Below are positions 26,240-33,882 of a DNA stretch of 64,000 bases, one piece after another (the first letter of the stretch is position 1; each line of letters begins with the position of its first letter). The position numbers and the translations under genes are program-made. Source of the DNA: JACDAE01 sp963744875 (lineage in GTDB: Bacteria; Chloroflexota; Ktedonobacteria; Ktedonobacterales; Ktedonobacteraceae); assembly GCA_963744875.1 (NCBI GenBank), contig CAVUVQ010000043.1, positions 1-64,000 of the forward strand. The letters are read 5' to 3'. A model generated the notes under the pieces. It was not told the origin of the DNA. It was given only the letters and a program-made list of their open reading frames with translations, and did no database searches.

Positions 26240-28321
26240 ATGGGGCAAGAGAAAACGGACGTACCACCACAACGCGGAACATTACTGCGTCGTGCTCACG
26301 AACTACTGGAGACGCTAGGGCAACCGGCATCAGAAGAAATCCTGATCCAACATCTTTTTGGCGCTACCGGCAATACTGCTCTCTGGACTGTCCATCTGCG
26401 TAAAGCTCTGCGCAGTTCGTCCTTGTTTGAGTCAAGCGGCAATACAGGTGTTGGCAGCTCTTTATTATGGTCGCTCTCGTCCTGGCGCATAACTCAGCAA
26501 CTTCTTGATGAGACCGATTTCGTAGTTGTGGATACGGAAACGACGGGATTGCGCCCTGGTCCTGATCGCGTGATTGAAGTGGCAGCAATGCGTCTGCGAG
26601 GTGGCAAAGTAGTTGACACATTCCAGAGTCTCATTAATCCCGGTCGCTACCTGCCGCCGTTTATTGTGAAATTTACAGGGATCACGCAGGAGATGGTCGA
26701 GTACGCTCCAACTGCCAAAGAGATCCTGCCCGATTTTTTTCAGTTTATCGATGATGCGACATTGGTTGGACATAATCTTGCCTTCGATCTCAACTTTCTT
26801 TCCTACGAAGCCCGCCTGCTCAAGCAGAATTGCCCTCTCGATGGTCTTGATACCATTCTCCTGGCGCGTCGTTTTCTGCCTGGCCTCAAGCGCTTCAAGC
26901 TTGATATGGTCGCCGCGCATCTGAAAATCCAGGCGAGCAATCGCCATCGTGCTCTGGGGGATGTCGAGACAACAGCCGCCGTTTTTTTGCGTATCCTGGA
27001 ACGAGCACAACAGCAAGGTATCCAGACCCTGGGTCATCTGCGGCTACGTATACAATTGCCGGTTGCGTGGAGTGGCGATATTACGCAGGTAACAAAATCT
27101 GAGAAAGAGAAACTGTGGGGCACGGATGAGAAACTTACTGTTGTTACTCTGCCCGCTTCTCGTCCGAATGGCAGCCTTTTTCTTGATCCAGCACGAAAGC
27201 GCGAATTTCCCACACAACCCGGCGTTTATCTCATGAAAGATGCCAATCAGCAGGTGATTTATGTCGGAAAAGCTAAATGCCTGAAAGATCGCCTTTCTTC
27301 GTACTATAGTCAGCCGCTTGGGTATACGCGTAAGATGGATGGCCTTTTGCAGAATGTGAAGGATATCGAGACAATTGTGCTAGGATCTGAGTTGGAGGCA
27401 CTGTTACATGAGTCCCGTTTAATCAAAGAGTTACAGCCACCATATAACGTGCAATTGCGTAATTACGAGTTATATCCTTTTATTAAAATAGATATCCAGC
27501 ACGCTTTCCCTCGTGTGTATGCTGCCCGCGAGGTGGCCGCTGATGGGGCGCGTTACTTTGGCCCATTTCGCAGTCGTCGTCTGGTTGACCTTACCATCGA
27601 GTTGATGCAAAAAATCTTTCCACTACGGACCTGTACGCGCAGTCTCCCACCGCAGGCGAAGCCTTCTGAACCTTGTCTACGCCTGCATCTTAATCGTTGC
27701 TCAGGTCCCTGTCGTGGCAGCAGCGAAGGCGACTCTCTTGAGTATCACAAGGTGATCGAAGAGGTCTGTGCCTTCCTGGGAGGAGAGCGTGAAGATCTGG
27801 TTGATCGTTTGCGCCGTCAAATGTTTGAGGCGTCACAACAATTAAATTTTGAGCGTGCAGCCTGGCTACGAGATGCCTTGCGAAGTGTGGACGAACTATT
27901 AATTGGACAACGCCTGATCACGGGTGCGGTCGAAGCTAATAACCTGTTTATTGTCTATCCATCTGCGAAAGAGAGTCACAACGAAATTTTCTTCATTCGT
28001 CATGGACGGCTGGTACAACAGGAATGTACTCCTCATGAGTATGGAGCGATGTATAGTTGTGTGTGTACACTGTTAGAGCACGCTGCACAATTGGGAGAGC
28101 CACCAAGTATTGTCGGGAAGGCTGAAGTAGACCAGATTAATATCATCAGTCGCTGGCTCCATCGGCACAGCGACGATCGGGCCTTCTTCCCTTTTCAACA
28201 TGCTCTGGTCGATAGCGACGAGGCGGAGCGCCTGGTACAGCACATATGGGGTGAAGTGGATGCTGTGCGCAAGCTTCCGGTTGCTTTAAGTGCTGAAGAA
28301 GATCGCCCCGATGTTGGGTAG
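26240..28321 (+). CDS. Exonuclease (DnaQ type) fused to UvrC-like GIY-YIG nuclease
   Basis: A 693-residue fusion. Residues ~1-80 look like a winged-helix (RRAHELLETLGQPASEEILI). A DEDDh 3'-5' exonuclease follows (FVVVDTETTG, HNLAFDLNFL, HRALGDVETT). Then a UvrC N-terminal half: GIY-YIG core GVYLMKDANQQVIYVGKAK, the cysteine cluster CLRLHLNRCSGPC, and a UVR motif QLNFERAAWLRDAL that binds UvrB. The UvrC C-terminal RNase H-like endonuclease domain is absent, as in Cho. It probably makes the 3' incision in repair and may process the nick. ATG 26240 with GGGGAGAG upstream is chosen over the longer frame. Confidence 0.85.
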   Translation: MGQEKTDVPPQRGTLLRRAHELLETLGQPASEEILIQHLFGATGNTALWTVHLRKALRSSSLFESSGNTGVGSSLLWSLSSWRITQQLLDETDFVVVDTETTGLRPGPDRVIEVAAMRLRGGKVVDTFQSLINPGRYLPPFIVKFTGITQEMVEYAPTAKEILPDFFQFIDDATLVGHNLAFDLNFLSYEARLLKQNCPLDGLDTILLARRFLPGLKRFKLDMVAAHLKIQASNRHRALGDVETTAAVFLRILERAQQQGIQTLGHLRLRIQLPVAWSGDITQVTKSEKEKLWGTDEKLTVVTLPASRPNGSLFLDPARKREFPTQPGVYLMKDANQQVIYVGKAKCLKDRLSSYYSQPLGYTRKMDGLLQNVKDIETIVLGSELEALLHESRLIKELQPPYNVQLRNYELYPFIKIDIQHAFPRVYAAREVAADGARYFGPFRSRRLVDLTIELMQKIFPLRTCTRSLPPQAKPSEPCLRLHLNRCSGPCRGSSEGDSLEYHKVIEEVCAFLGGEREDLVDRLRRQMFEASQQLNFERAAWLRDALRSVDELLIGQRLITGAVEANNLFIVYPSAKESHNEIFFIRHGRLVQQECTPHEYGAMYSCVCTLLEHAAQLGEPPSIVGKAEVDQINIISRWLHRHSDDRAFFPFQHALVDSDEAERLVQHIWGEVDAVRKLPVALSAEEDRPDVG

Positions 28322-28421
28322 TTACACCATATTGTGCCGATCAGATATAATAACGGATAGCAATTCAGTCTAGTTAGTATTGCATCGGTTATTATTCACG
28401 CATATTGGAGATCATACAAGC

Positions 28422-29015
28422 ATGTTATTGTCCGACAAACGTATACTGGAAGAGATGAAGCAGAATAATATCATCATCGAACCATTTGATCAGCGCCACC
28501 TTGGCACAAATTCGTATGATTGCCGTTTAGGGGAGTGGTACTTTCAGGGTAATGCGAACATTGAAGTGATGCACCTGGATATCCCCTCAGAGATTCGTTC
28601 TTATTGGGGTGAAGCACGCCAGGCACATGATGGCAAGATAGCGATTCGACCGGGCACAACCATTCTGGCTCATACTCAGGAGATCATCGGTGGTCATAAT
28701 GGCTACCTTGCCAAAATGTATTCGCGCAGTACCGTTGCACGTTCGGGACTATCAGTCTGCCGCTGTGCGGGCGTTGGTGATGTAGGGTACATCAGTCGTT
28801 GGACGATGGAGATTAGCAATCATACACAAACGACGATCCTGGTTCCGGTTGGTTTTCGTATCTGCCAGCTTACGTTTGAATATGTTGGGGAAACGCTTAA
28901 AGAGTATCGTGGCAAGTACGGGAAGCTCGATAAACAATGGACGCCGGAAGATATGCTGCCCAAGCCGCAGTTCGATTGGGATTACGATGTGTATCGTTCA
29001 GATAAAGGAAAGTAA
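28422..29015 (+). CDS. dcd: dCTP deaminase
   Basis: A 197-residue Dcd/DUT-superfamily enzyme that deaminates dCTP to dUTP for dTTP synthesis. Visible are MLLSDKRILEEM, LGTNSYDCRLGEWY, the central YSRSTVARSGLSVCRCAGVG where the catalytic Glu region lies, and GFRICQLTFEYVG. In typical Dcd the substrate-loop reads SSLGRLG; here it is SRSTVARSG, closer to the archaeal/actinobacterial branch. ATG 28422 is preferred over an upstream in-frame start. tmk follows six bases later; together they feed dTTP synthesis. Confidence 0.85.
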   Translation: MLLSDKRILEEMKQNNIIIEPFDQRHLGTNSYDCRLGEWYFQGNANIEVMHLDIPSEIRSYWGEARQAHDGKIAIRPGTTILAHTQEIIGGHNGYLAKMYSRSTVARSGLSVCRCAGVGDVGYISRWTMEISNHTQTTILVPVGFRICQLTFEYVGETLKEYRGKYGKLDKQWTPEDMLPKPQFDWDYDVYRSDKGK

Positions 29016-29021
29016 TGTGTA

Positions 29022-29672
29022 GTGAGTAGGGGATGTCTTATCTCGTTTGAAGGACTTGATGGAGCGGGAAAAACGACACAGATAGATCTGCTTGAGCGTT
29101 GGTTTAGAGAACGGTCACTTCCATATATACGTACGCGCGAACCAGGGGGAACGCCGCTCGGGATTGAGATTCGTCATCTTCTTTTTGGTCGCTCTGACCT
29201 CACGTTGACGCCACTGGCGGAGGCATTTCTTTTCCAGGCTGATCGTGCACAGCACTTTGCAACGCTGATTTTACCCACGCTTGCTCAGGGAAGGCATGTG
29301 ATTACCGACCGTTGCTTTGATTCCAGCATCGCTTATCAGGGTGCTGCACGCGGTGTGGGCGAAGCTCTGGTAGAACATCTTTCACTGCTTGCCACGCAAG
29401 ATCATCAGCCCGATCTCACTCTTCTGCTTGATCTCGATCCTATCGATGTTAGTATCCGGACGGATATAACGCGAAATCCTGGTAGCCGACGTGAGCAACA
29501 GAGCCGTTTTGATATAGAATCGGAACGTTTCCAGCGTAGTTTAAGAAATGCTTTTATACAGCTTGCTCATAGATATCCCGAACGTATCAAAGTGATCGAT
29601 GCGTCACAGACTCCAGAACAGGTTCATCAAAACGTCGTCCAGTTCGTGAGTGAACTTCTGCATGTTGAATAG
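29022..29672 (+). CDS. tmk: Thymidylate kinase, GTG start
   Basis: A 216-residue dTMP kinase: P-loop FEGLDGAGKTTQ, the TRREPGG-like IRTREPGGTPLG, and the DRCFDSSIAYQGAARG region. It phosphorylates dTMP to dTDP. The GTG at 29022 is the best start, since the protein begins directly with the P-loop strand as usual. It lies six bases after dcd; its stop meets the stop of the TIR gene on the opposite strand. Confidence 0.92.
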   Translation: MSRGCLISFEGLDGAGKTTQIDLLERWFRERSLPYIRTREPGGTPLGIEIRHLLFGRSDLTLTPLAEAFLFQADRAQHFATLILPTLAQGRHVITDRCFDSSIAYQGAARGVGEALVEHLSLLATQDHQPDLTLLLDLDPIDVSIRTDITRNPGSRREQQSRFDIESERFQRSLRNAFIQLAHRYPERIKVIDASQTPEQVHQNVVQFVSELLHVE

Positions 29673-30626
29673 TCACGCTGACTTTTTAAGATCCTGCACT
29701 AACGCTGTAAAGGCTTGCTGGTAGGTAGCAGGCTCCTGCCAGCCAATAAAGTTCCTTGTCAGCCGATTTTGTAATAGCGACGAGGTACTATTTGGCGCGA
29801 GATCCCAAAAGTCTTGATGAAGATAGAGAGGGAAAAGGATCGTACGCTTTTGTTGCTGCTCCATCTTTGTCGTCAGATATATTTCCTGTTTAACCCACTC
29901 GCTGAGAAGAGTATGCTCCGAAAGGATGAGCAACCAGGCATCGTGCATCTGAATAGTTTCTTTAATGTTGTTCTGTTCATTATTGAGATCATGAAAGAGG
30001 GGCCAGCAGCGTATACCCTGTTGCTGCAGATCGGCATACAGGCGGGAAACAAAAGCTGAGTCATGCTGGGAGGAACTGATAAAGCAGGACAGATATTGGA
30101 TAGGTGTTTGGGTCAAGGTGGTGGTATAAAGAATGAAGTGTTCTGGTGCACCAATTCCTCTTAAGAATTCTTCGGGGATCTGAGCTTGTGAACGATATAG
30201 AGTGTGAATATCGAGATAAGAACGGCCTTCATGCCGAACAGTTTCTAGTCCTTTTACTGAACTTAAATTGACATTGGCAAGATTTGTTCCGTTCAGGAGA
30301 GCTTCTCTGAAATTGGCCTGGTCGAGGTTGCTTTCACTTAAGTTTGCCTGTCTTAAATCGGTTTGATAGAAGTAAGCTCGACTCAGATCAGCAGCGTGAA
30401 GATCACAATCTCTCAGTGTGGCTCGCCAGAAGAGAGCATCCTGCAGACAAGCTTCATTGAGAATAGCCTGCGTCAGATTTGCTTCGCTTAAATTGGCCCC
30501 TTTGAGATCGATACCACTCAGCCTTGCTCTGGTAAGGTCTGGGTGTATTTCGGGTGATTGACCACGCCATTGGTTCCAGGAGTCGCTTCCCTCCTGTAGA
30601 AGGCTCAGATGGAATTGGTTTGCCAC
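29673..30626 (-). CDS. Pentapeptide-repeat protein with C-terminal TIR domain
   Basis: Residues ~33-125 are pentapeptide repeats, A(D/N)Lxx type, for example LKGANLSEANLTQAILNEA and LRQANLSESNLDQANF. Residues ~178-317 form a TIR domain (CFISSSQHDSAFVSRLYADL, GIRCWPLF, ILSEHTLLSEWVKQEI). The Glu of SEWVKQEI aligns with the catalytic Glu of NAD-cleaving TIR domains, so NADase activity is possible. There is no recognisable sensor partner; the gene is alone, convergent with tmk. Function could be defence, signalling or scaffold; unknown. Confidence 0.88.
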   Translation of the reverse strand: MANQFHLSLLQEGSDSWNQWRGQSPEIHPDLTRARLSGIDLKGANLSEANLTQAILNEACLQDALFWRATLRDCDLHAADLSRAYFYQTDLRQANLSESNLDQANFREALLNGTNLANVNLSSVKGLETVRHEGRSYLDIHTLYRSQAQIPEEFLRGIGAPEHFILYTTTLTQTPIQYLSCFISSSQHDSAFVSRLYADLQQQGIRCWPLFHDLNNEQNNIKETIQMHDAWLLILSEHTLLSEWVKQEIYLTTKMEQQQKRTILFPLYLHQDFWDLAPNSTSSLLQNRLTRNFIGWQEPATYQQAFTALVQDLKKSA

Positions 30627-30968
30627 ATTTTTCTCTCTTCAATAGTTTATACATAAGTGACCATCCATGGTTTGGCGAAAGTGCCATTAGGAAAATACAT
30701 CACCGATGATGTTATGAAGAGGAGGGATAAATACAACCTTCCCATCCAGTGAAATCTATCTCCATTTTCACATGAGTAAGATAACATATTTAAATTTATA
30801 TATCAAATATTACCGTACCAGTGTATTACAACAATGAAACAATAACGCAATTACTGGTTATACCGGAAATTTTGCCCTTCACCTTTCTTCTCAATTGGCC
30901 GATTAATAAATCGCCCTTCATCCTGTTATAAAGGGTGATTTATTGTATCGGAGGACCGTAATGGATTG
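30627..30968. other. Gap holding a long hairpin
   Basis: AT-rich, without an ORF I would support. It contains the upstream region of the TIR gene and the hairpin at 30899-30951 just past the 3' end of the eight-gene glycan operon. Confidence 0.5.
30899..30951. terminator. Hairpin at the 3' end of the glycan operon, dispersed-repeat related
   Basis: CCGATTAATAAATCGCCCTT (30899-30918) pairs imperfectly with the arm at 30931-30951 (AAGGGTGATTTATTGTATCG), stem about 20 bases with one or two bulges. The AATAAATCGCCC core resembles the motifs at 17-90 and 17.1 kb. It lies 18 bases beyond the lipoprotein stop on the minus strand, so it probably terminates the operon. Confidence 0.6.
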
Positions 30969-32495
30969 TTATAACGCAAAAACTGCAACCTGATAGGATT
31001 TGAGTAGCATAACTTTGTTGTTAATACCGACATTGAGATTTCTAGTCGTTTTATTGATCACCATAACGTGATTGGATGAGGCCAGCGCTGCTATGCTCTC
31101 TGGATCAGAAACAGTCGTCTGGTAAATGCGTGTGCCAGGTCCAAAGTAGTCCTTAAAGGCTTTGTAGGAATAATAGACAGGTAATGGTCGACCTCCACCA
31201 TTTTGAGTTGTTGGCGTCCAGATACTTGTATCGGAAGAACTGTTCTTGTTCCATCCCCACGAAAGAGCTACTGAGCCACCAGATTGGAGAAAGCTGATCA
31301 TGGCATAAGCTTTAATTGCATTATTATAATCATTATTGGGCGTGTTACCATATGGTGTTGCGTACCATTCAGCAAACCAGACTGGCAATGTTGTTGCACC
31401 AGGATAACGGGTTGGATCGAGTGAACGGAGCCATTGTGTTATATCAGCGAAGCGTTCGGAAGCGATGAAGGGATCAGCATTATTTACATTGTCTCTATTG
31501 CCATCTCCGCTATCCAATGTAATAAATCCCGCCCCAACTTTATGTTGAAGCCAGTAGAGTACCACGTCCAACGAGCGCTCGTCATATATTCCGTAAGCTT
31601 TACTGATGTTGGAAAGGTGGCTTTGACTGGGGGAAGCCCAGGTATCCATAACTACGTAAGGCCCACCTACTTTAATACTCTCTCTGGATACGTGTAATTC
31701 GTTTGCAACCTGCATCAAGCGCTTATATACCTGATTATACATGTAGGTATATCCATGTGTAGCCGTAGGCTCATTGGGGTTGCCTGGACTTGCATTATAA
31801 TCATATGCATTAGTACCGGGATTATAGTATCCCTTTAATTCATTCCAGACCTGGAAATAACGCACATTATAAGGAGGAGCCATATAGCGTTCCGCCACAC
31901 GTTGTACGAGATGAAGCCAGGCATCCATCTGGTTATCCAGAATACGCGAACCATAGCCAATGTCTGACCATTCATCAGCAGCCGTGAGAAGACGTGTGGT
32001 GCCGTTGGCCTGCAATTGGCCCTTCATCCACCAGGGGGCTTCGCTTAATGTGAGAACAGGAATGCTACCTGTACTGGTGATAAGCTTCAGGCGGTTATCA
32101 AGATATTGCCAGTTGGTTGGTTCTGGTTGTGAGGGATCGGGCCAGGGATCTGGTGCTCCCCAAGCCATAATGGCTGTATTTTCATATGGAAATGCCTGTT
32201 TAATGAGAGATTTTGCATTATTAATTGCATTAAGATTATTATTTCCCTGGGGAAAGTCTAATCCCTGGTCAACGAGGGAAATCCCTGGGGAAAATTGGCT
32301 AACCCCTGTCGATAGAGTCGTATTGACGGTCACTTTTACATCTGCAACTGTGTTTTGTACCGGCTCAGAGGAGAAAGCGGTGCCGCTAGAAGAACATGCA
32401 GCGAGCAGAAGAGAGAACAAGAGCATCAGGAACGAGGAACGCCTGCCAGTATTGCGTATTTGAGTTGGTGTAGTTATTTTAGCGTGCGGGGTCAT
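30969..32495 (-). CDS. Lipoprotein with clan-A glycoside hydrolase-like domain
   Basis: A 508-residue secreted lipoprotein. A signal peptide ends in the lipobox LLLAACSSS (Cys ~34). The rest is a TIM-barrel type glycosidase resembling GH39/GH5-type enzymes: VRYFQVWNELKGYYNPG would carry the acid/base Glu and LPVWFAEWYATPYG the nucleophile Glu (assignment by motif spacing, not alignment). It would act on the outer face of the membrane, probably trimming the glycan made by the operon. It is the last gene, 12 bases after the repeat-tailed membrane protein. Family assignment within clan A is uncertain. Confidence 0.75.
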   Translation of the reverse strand: MTPHAKITTPTQIRNTGRRSSFLMLLFSLLLAACSSSGTAFSSEPVQNTVADVKVTVNTTLSTGVSQFSPGISLVDQGLDFPQGNNNLNAINNAKSLIKQAFPYENTAIMAWGAPDPWPDPSQPEPTNWQYLDNRLKLITSTGSIPVLTLSEAPWWMKGQLQANGTTRLLTAADEWSDIGYGSRILDNQMDAWLHLVQRVAERYMAPPYNVRYFQVWNELKGYYNPGTNAYDYNASPGNPNEPTATHGYTYMYNQVYKRLMQVANELHVSRESIKVGGPYVVMDTWASPSQSHLSNISKAYGIYDERSLDVVLYWLQHKVGAGFITLDSGDGNRDNVNNADPFIASERFADITQWLRSLDPTRYPGATTLPVWFAEWYATPYGNTPNNDYNNAIKAYAMISFLQSGGSVALSWGWNKNSSSDTSIWTPTTQNGGGRPLPVYYSYKAFKDYFGPGTRIYQTTVSDPESIAALASSNHVMVINKTTRNLNVGINNKVMLLKSYQVAVFAL

Positions 32496-32507
32496 CCTAT
32501 CAACTCC

Positions 32508-33335
32508 TTATACTTTCTTGCTTGATAAATTCGACGTATCGAGAGAAATAGTCTTTTCTTCAATATCGTCCTGTAACGAGTGTTGAAATTGATGGAAGAG
32601 AGCCGTTTGTGTCTCTGTATCCTCATTAATTTTTCTGCGTTTAAGATTTATTGTTGGTTCGGCATCCTCGCTTTGCCGATTGGGAGATGGTCTTTTTGGC
32701 AATTCGAGAGTAATATCGGCATCCTCATCTTCATTTTGCGACCTTTTCGTTAACTCGAGAGTAATATCAGCATCTTCATTCTGCGGTCTGGGAGATAGTA
32801 TTTTTGGCAACTCAAGAGTGATATCGGCATCTTCGTCTTTCTTAGAAAGAGAGGTTGCCAATTCAATAATTGCTCTGGTTTTCTCCGCTTTCTCCCTGGC
32901 AGATGGAGCGTTAGCCAGATCAATGATCATGTCGTCCCCTTTCTCTCCCTCTTCCTCAACGTTCCGGATAATGAGTGGATGAATGAGAGTTTGAGTGGGG
33001 CGTACAATTGCCAGTTGGGCGATCGCACCGCTGAAACAGAAGCCGATTAGAAAACTTAAGATATGTTTTGGTGACCATTGTCCTGCATAAAGGATTATTC
33101 CAGCTGTAAAGGCATCAATCGAAAAGCTCAAGGCAATCGCAAGCATCAATTCTATCGCGATGTCTTCAATACGAAAGAAGCGTACAACAGCCATCCCAGG
33201 AATAACAAAGAGAAAAGCCATAATCACTGCCGGACGAGCGCCAATATCTGGAAACACGAAGGTGATGATGGTCACGGCAAGTGTGAAAAGCAGAATACAG
33301 AGAGGCCATGCCCATATTATCCAGCGTAGACGCAT
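32508..33335 (-). CDS. Membrane protein with repeated DADITLEL cytoplasmic tail
   Basis: The first ~115 residues hold four hydrophobic helices (WIIWAWPLCILLFTLAVTII, then AVIMAFLFVIPGMAVVRFF and two more). The C-terminal ~130 residues are hydrophilic and carry imperfect repeats DADITLELPK, DADITLELTK, DADITLELPK and DAEPTINLKR, separated by Ser/Pro/Asn/Gln linkers, then ETQTALF. Acidic-Thr motifs of this kind can be kinase targets bound by FHA domains (inference). ATG 33335 with AAGGA ten bases upstream is preferred over the 34-codon longer start. Unknown family; operon position suggests a role in glycan assembly. Confidence 0.65.
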   Translation of the reverse strand: MRLRWIIWAWPLCILLFTLAVTIITFVFPDIGARPAVIMAFLFVIPGMAVVRFFRIEDIAIELMLAIALSFSIDAFTAGIILYAGQWSPKHILSFLIGFCFSGAIAQLAIVRPTQTLIHPLIIRNVEEEGEKGDDMIIDLANAPSAREKAEKTRAIIELATSLSKKDEDADITLELPKILSPRPQNEDADITLELTKRSQNEDEDADITLELPKRPSPNRQSEDAEPTINLKRRKINEDTETQTALFHQFQHSLQDDIEEKTISLDTSNLSSKKV

Positions 33336-33426
33336 GACAATCCATTCCTTTTTAAGATACTCATCTTTATATTCACAATTTCTATTATAGTCTCTATGAC
33401 AAGTAATCGTGCGAGTTGTGTCAATG

Positions 33427-33882
33427 TTAGCTCCCATTTATGCTACCGGTGAATAGAAAGATTTGTGCGTCACGGTTAGCATAGATTCGTACAAATTTTT
33501 TCGATTGGAGCAGCGCATGCTCCAGGCGATTAAGTGTTCCGGGTTGCACGCCATCTGAGTTCGCCGTAGCCTGTTGTGCACGAGTGATGATGATATAAGC
33601 TTTGGGACTATTAGTGCCCTGGTTTCTAATATATTGGATGATGGCGTTGATGTTGATATCTTGTACTGCATCAGGAATATTTTCTGCCAGAGAGGAGGTA
33701 TTATACAGCTCGAAGCCTTGCAATTCCCAGGGTGTGCCATCCCAGGCTTCCAGGAAGAGCGAATTTGTAGGCGCGACACTATAGAGATAGTGCACACCAG
33801 CCAGTTCCTGCGGCGTCATATAATCCATATTTTCGTTTCCATAGCGGGTAAAAAAGAATGCCCCAAGCAGAACGAAGCTCAT
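33427..33882 (-). pseudogene. C-terminal part of the flippase-polymerase fusion, displaced by a frameshift
   Basis: This frame opens with a membrane helix (MSFVLLGAFFFTRYGNENMD) that continues the last helix of the upstream gene, then a soluble domain of ~120 residues (YMTPQELAGVHYLYSVAPTN, ending IYANRDAQIFLFTGSINGS). The upstream frame reads RGLLWMRAG and then junk to 33779, so the true junction is near 33890 and a small indel has split one ~1,300-residue protein. It is unlikely to be translated alone. Confidence 0.7.

Noticed and set aside
29673..30626. TIR gene as part of a multi-gene antiphage island
   Set aside because: Neighbours are dcd, tmk and a glycan operon; no effector, sensor or mobile gene adjoins it.
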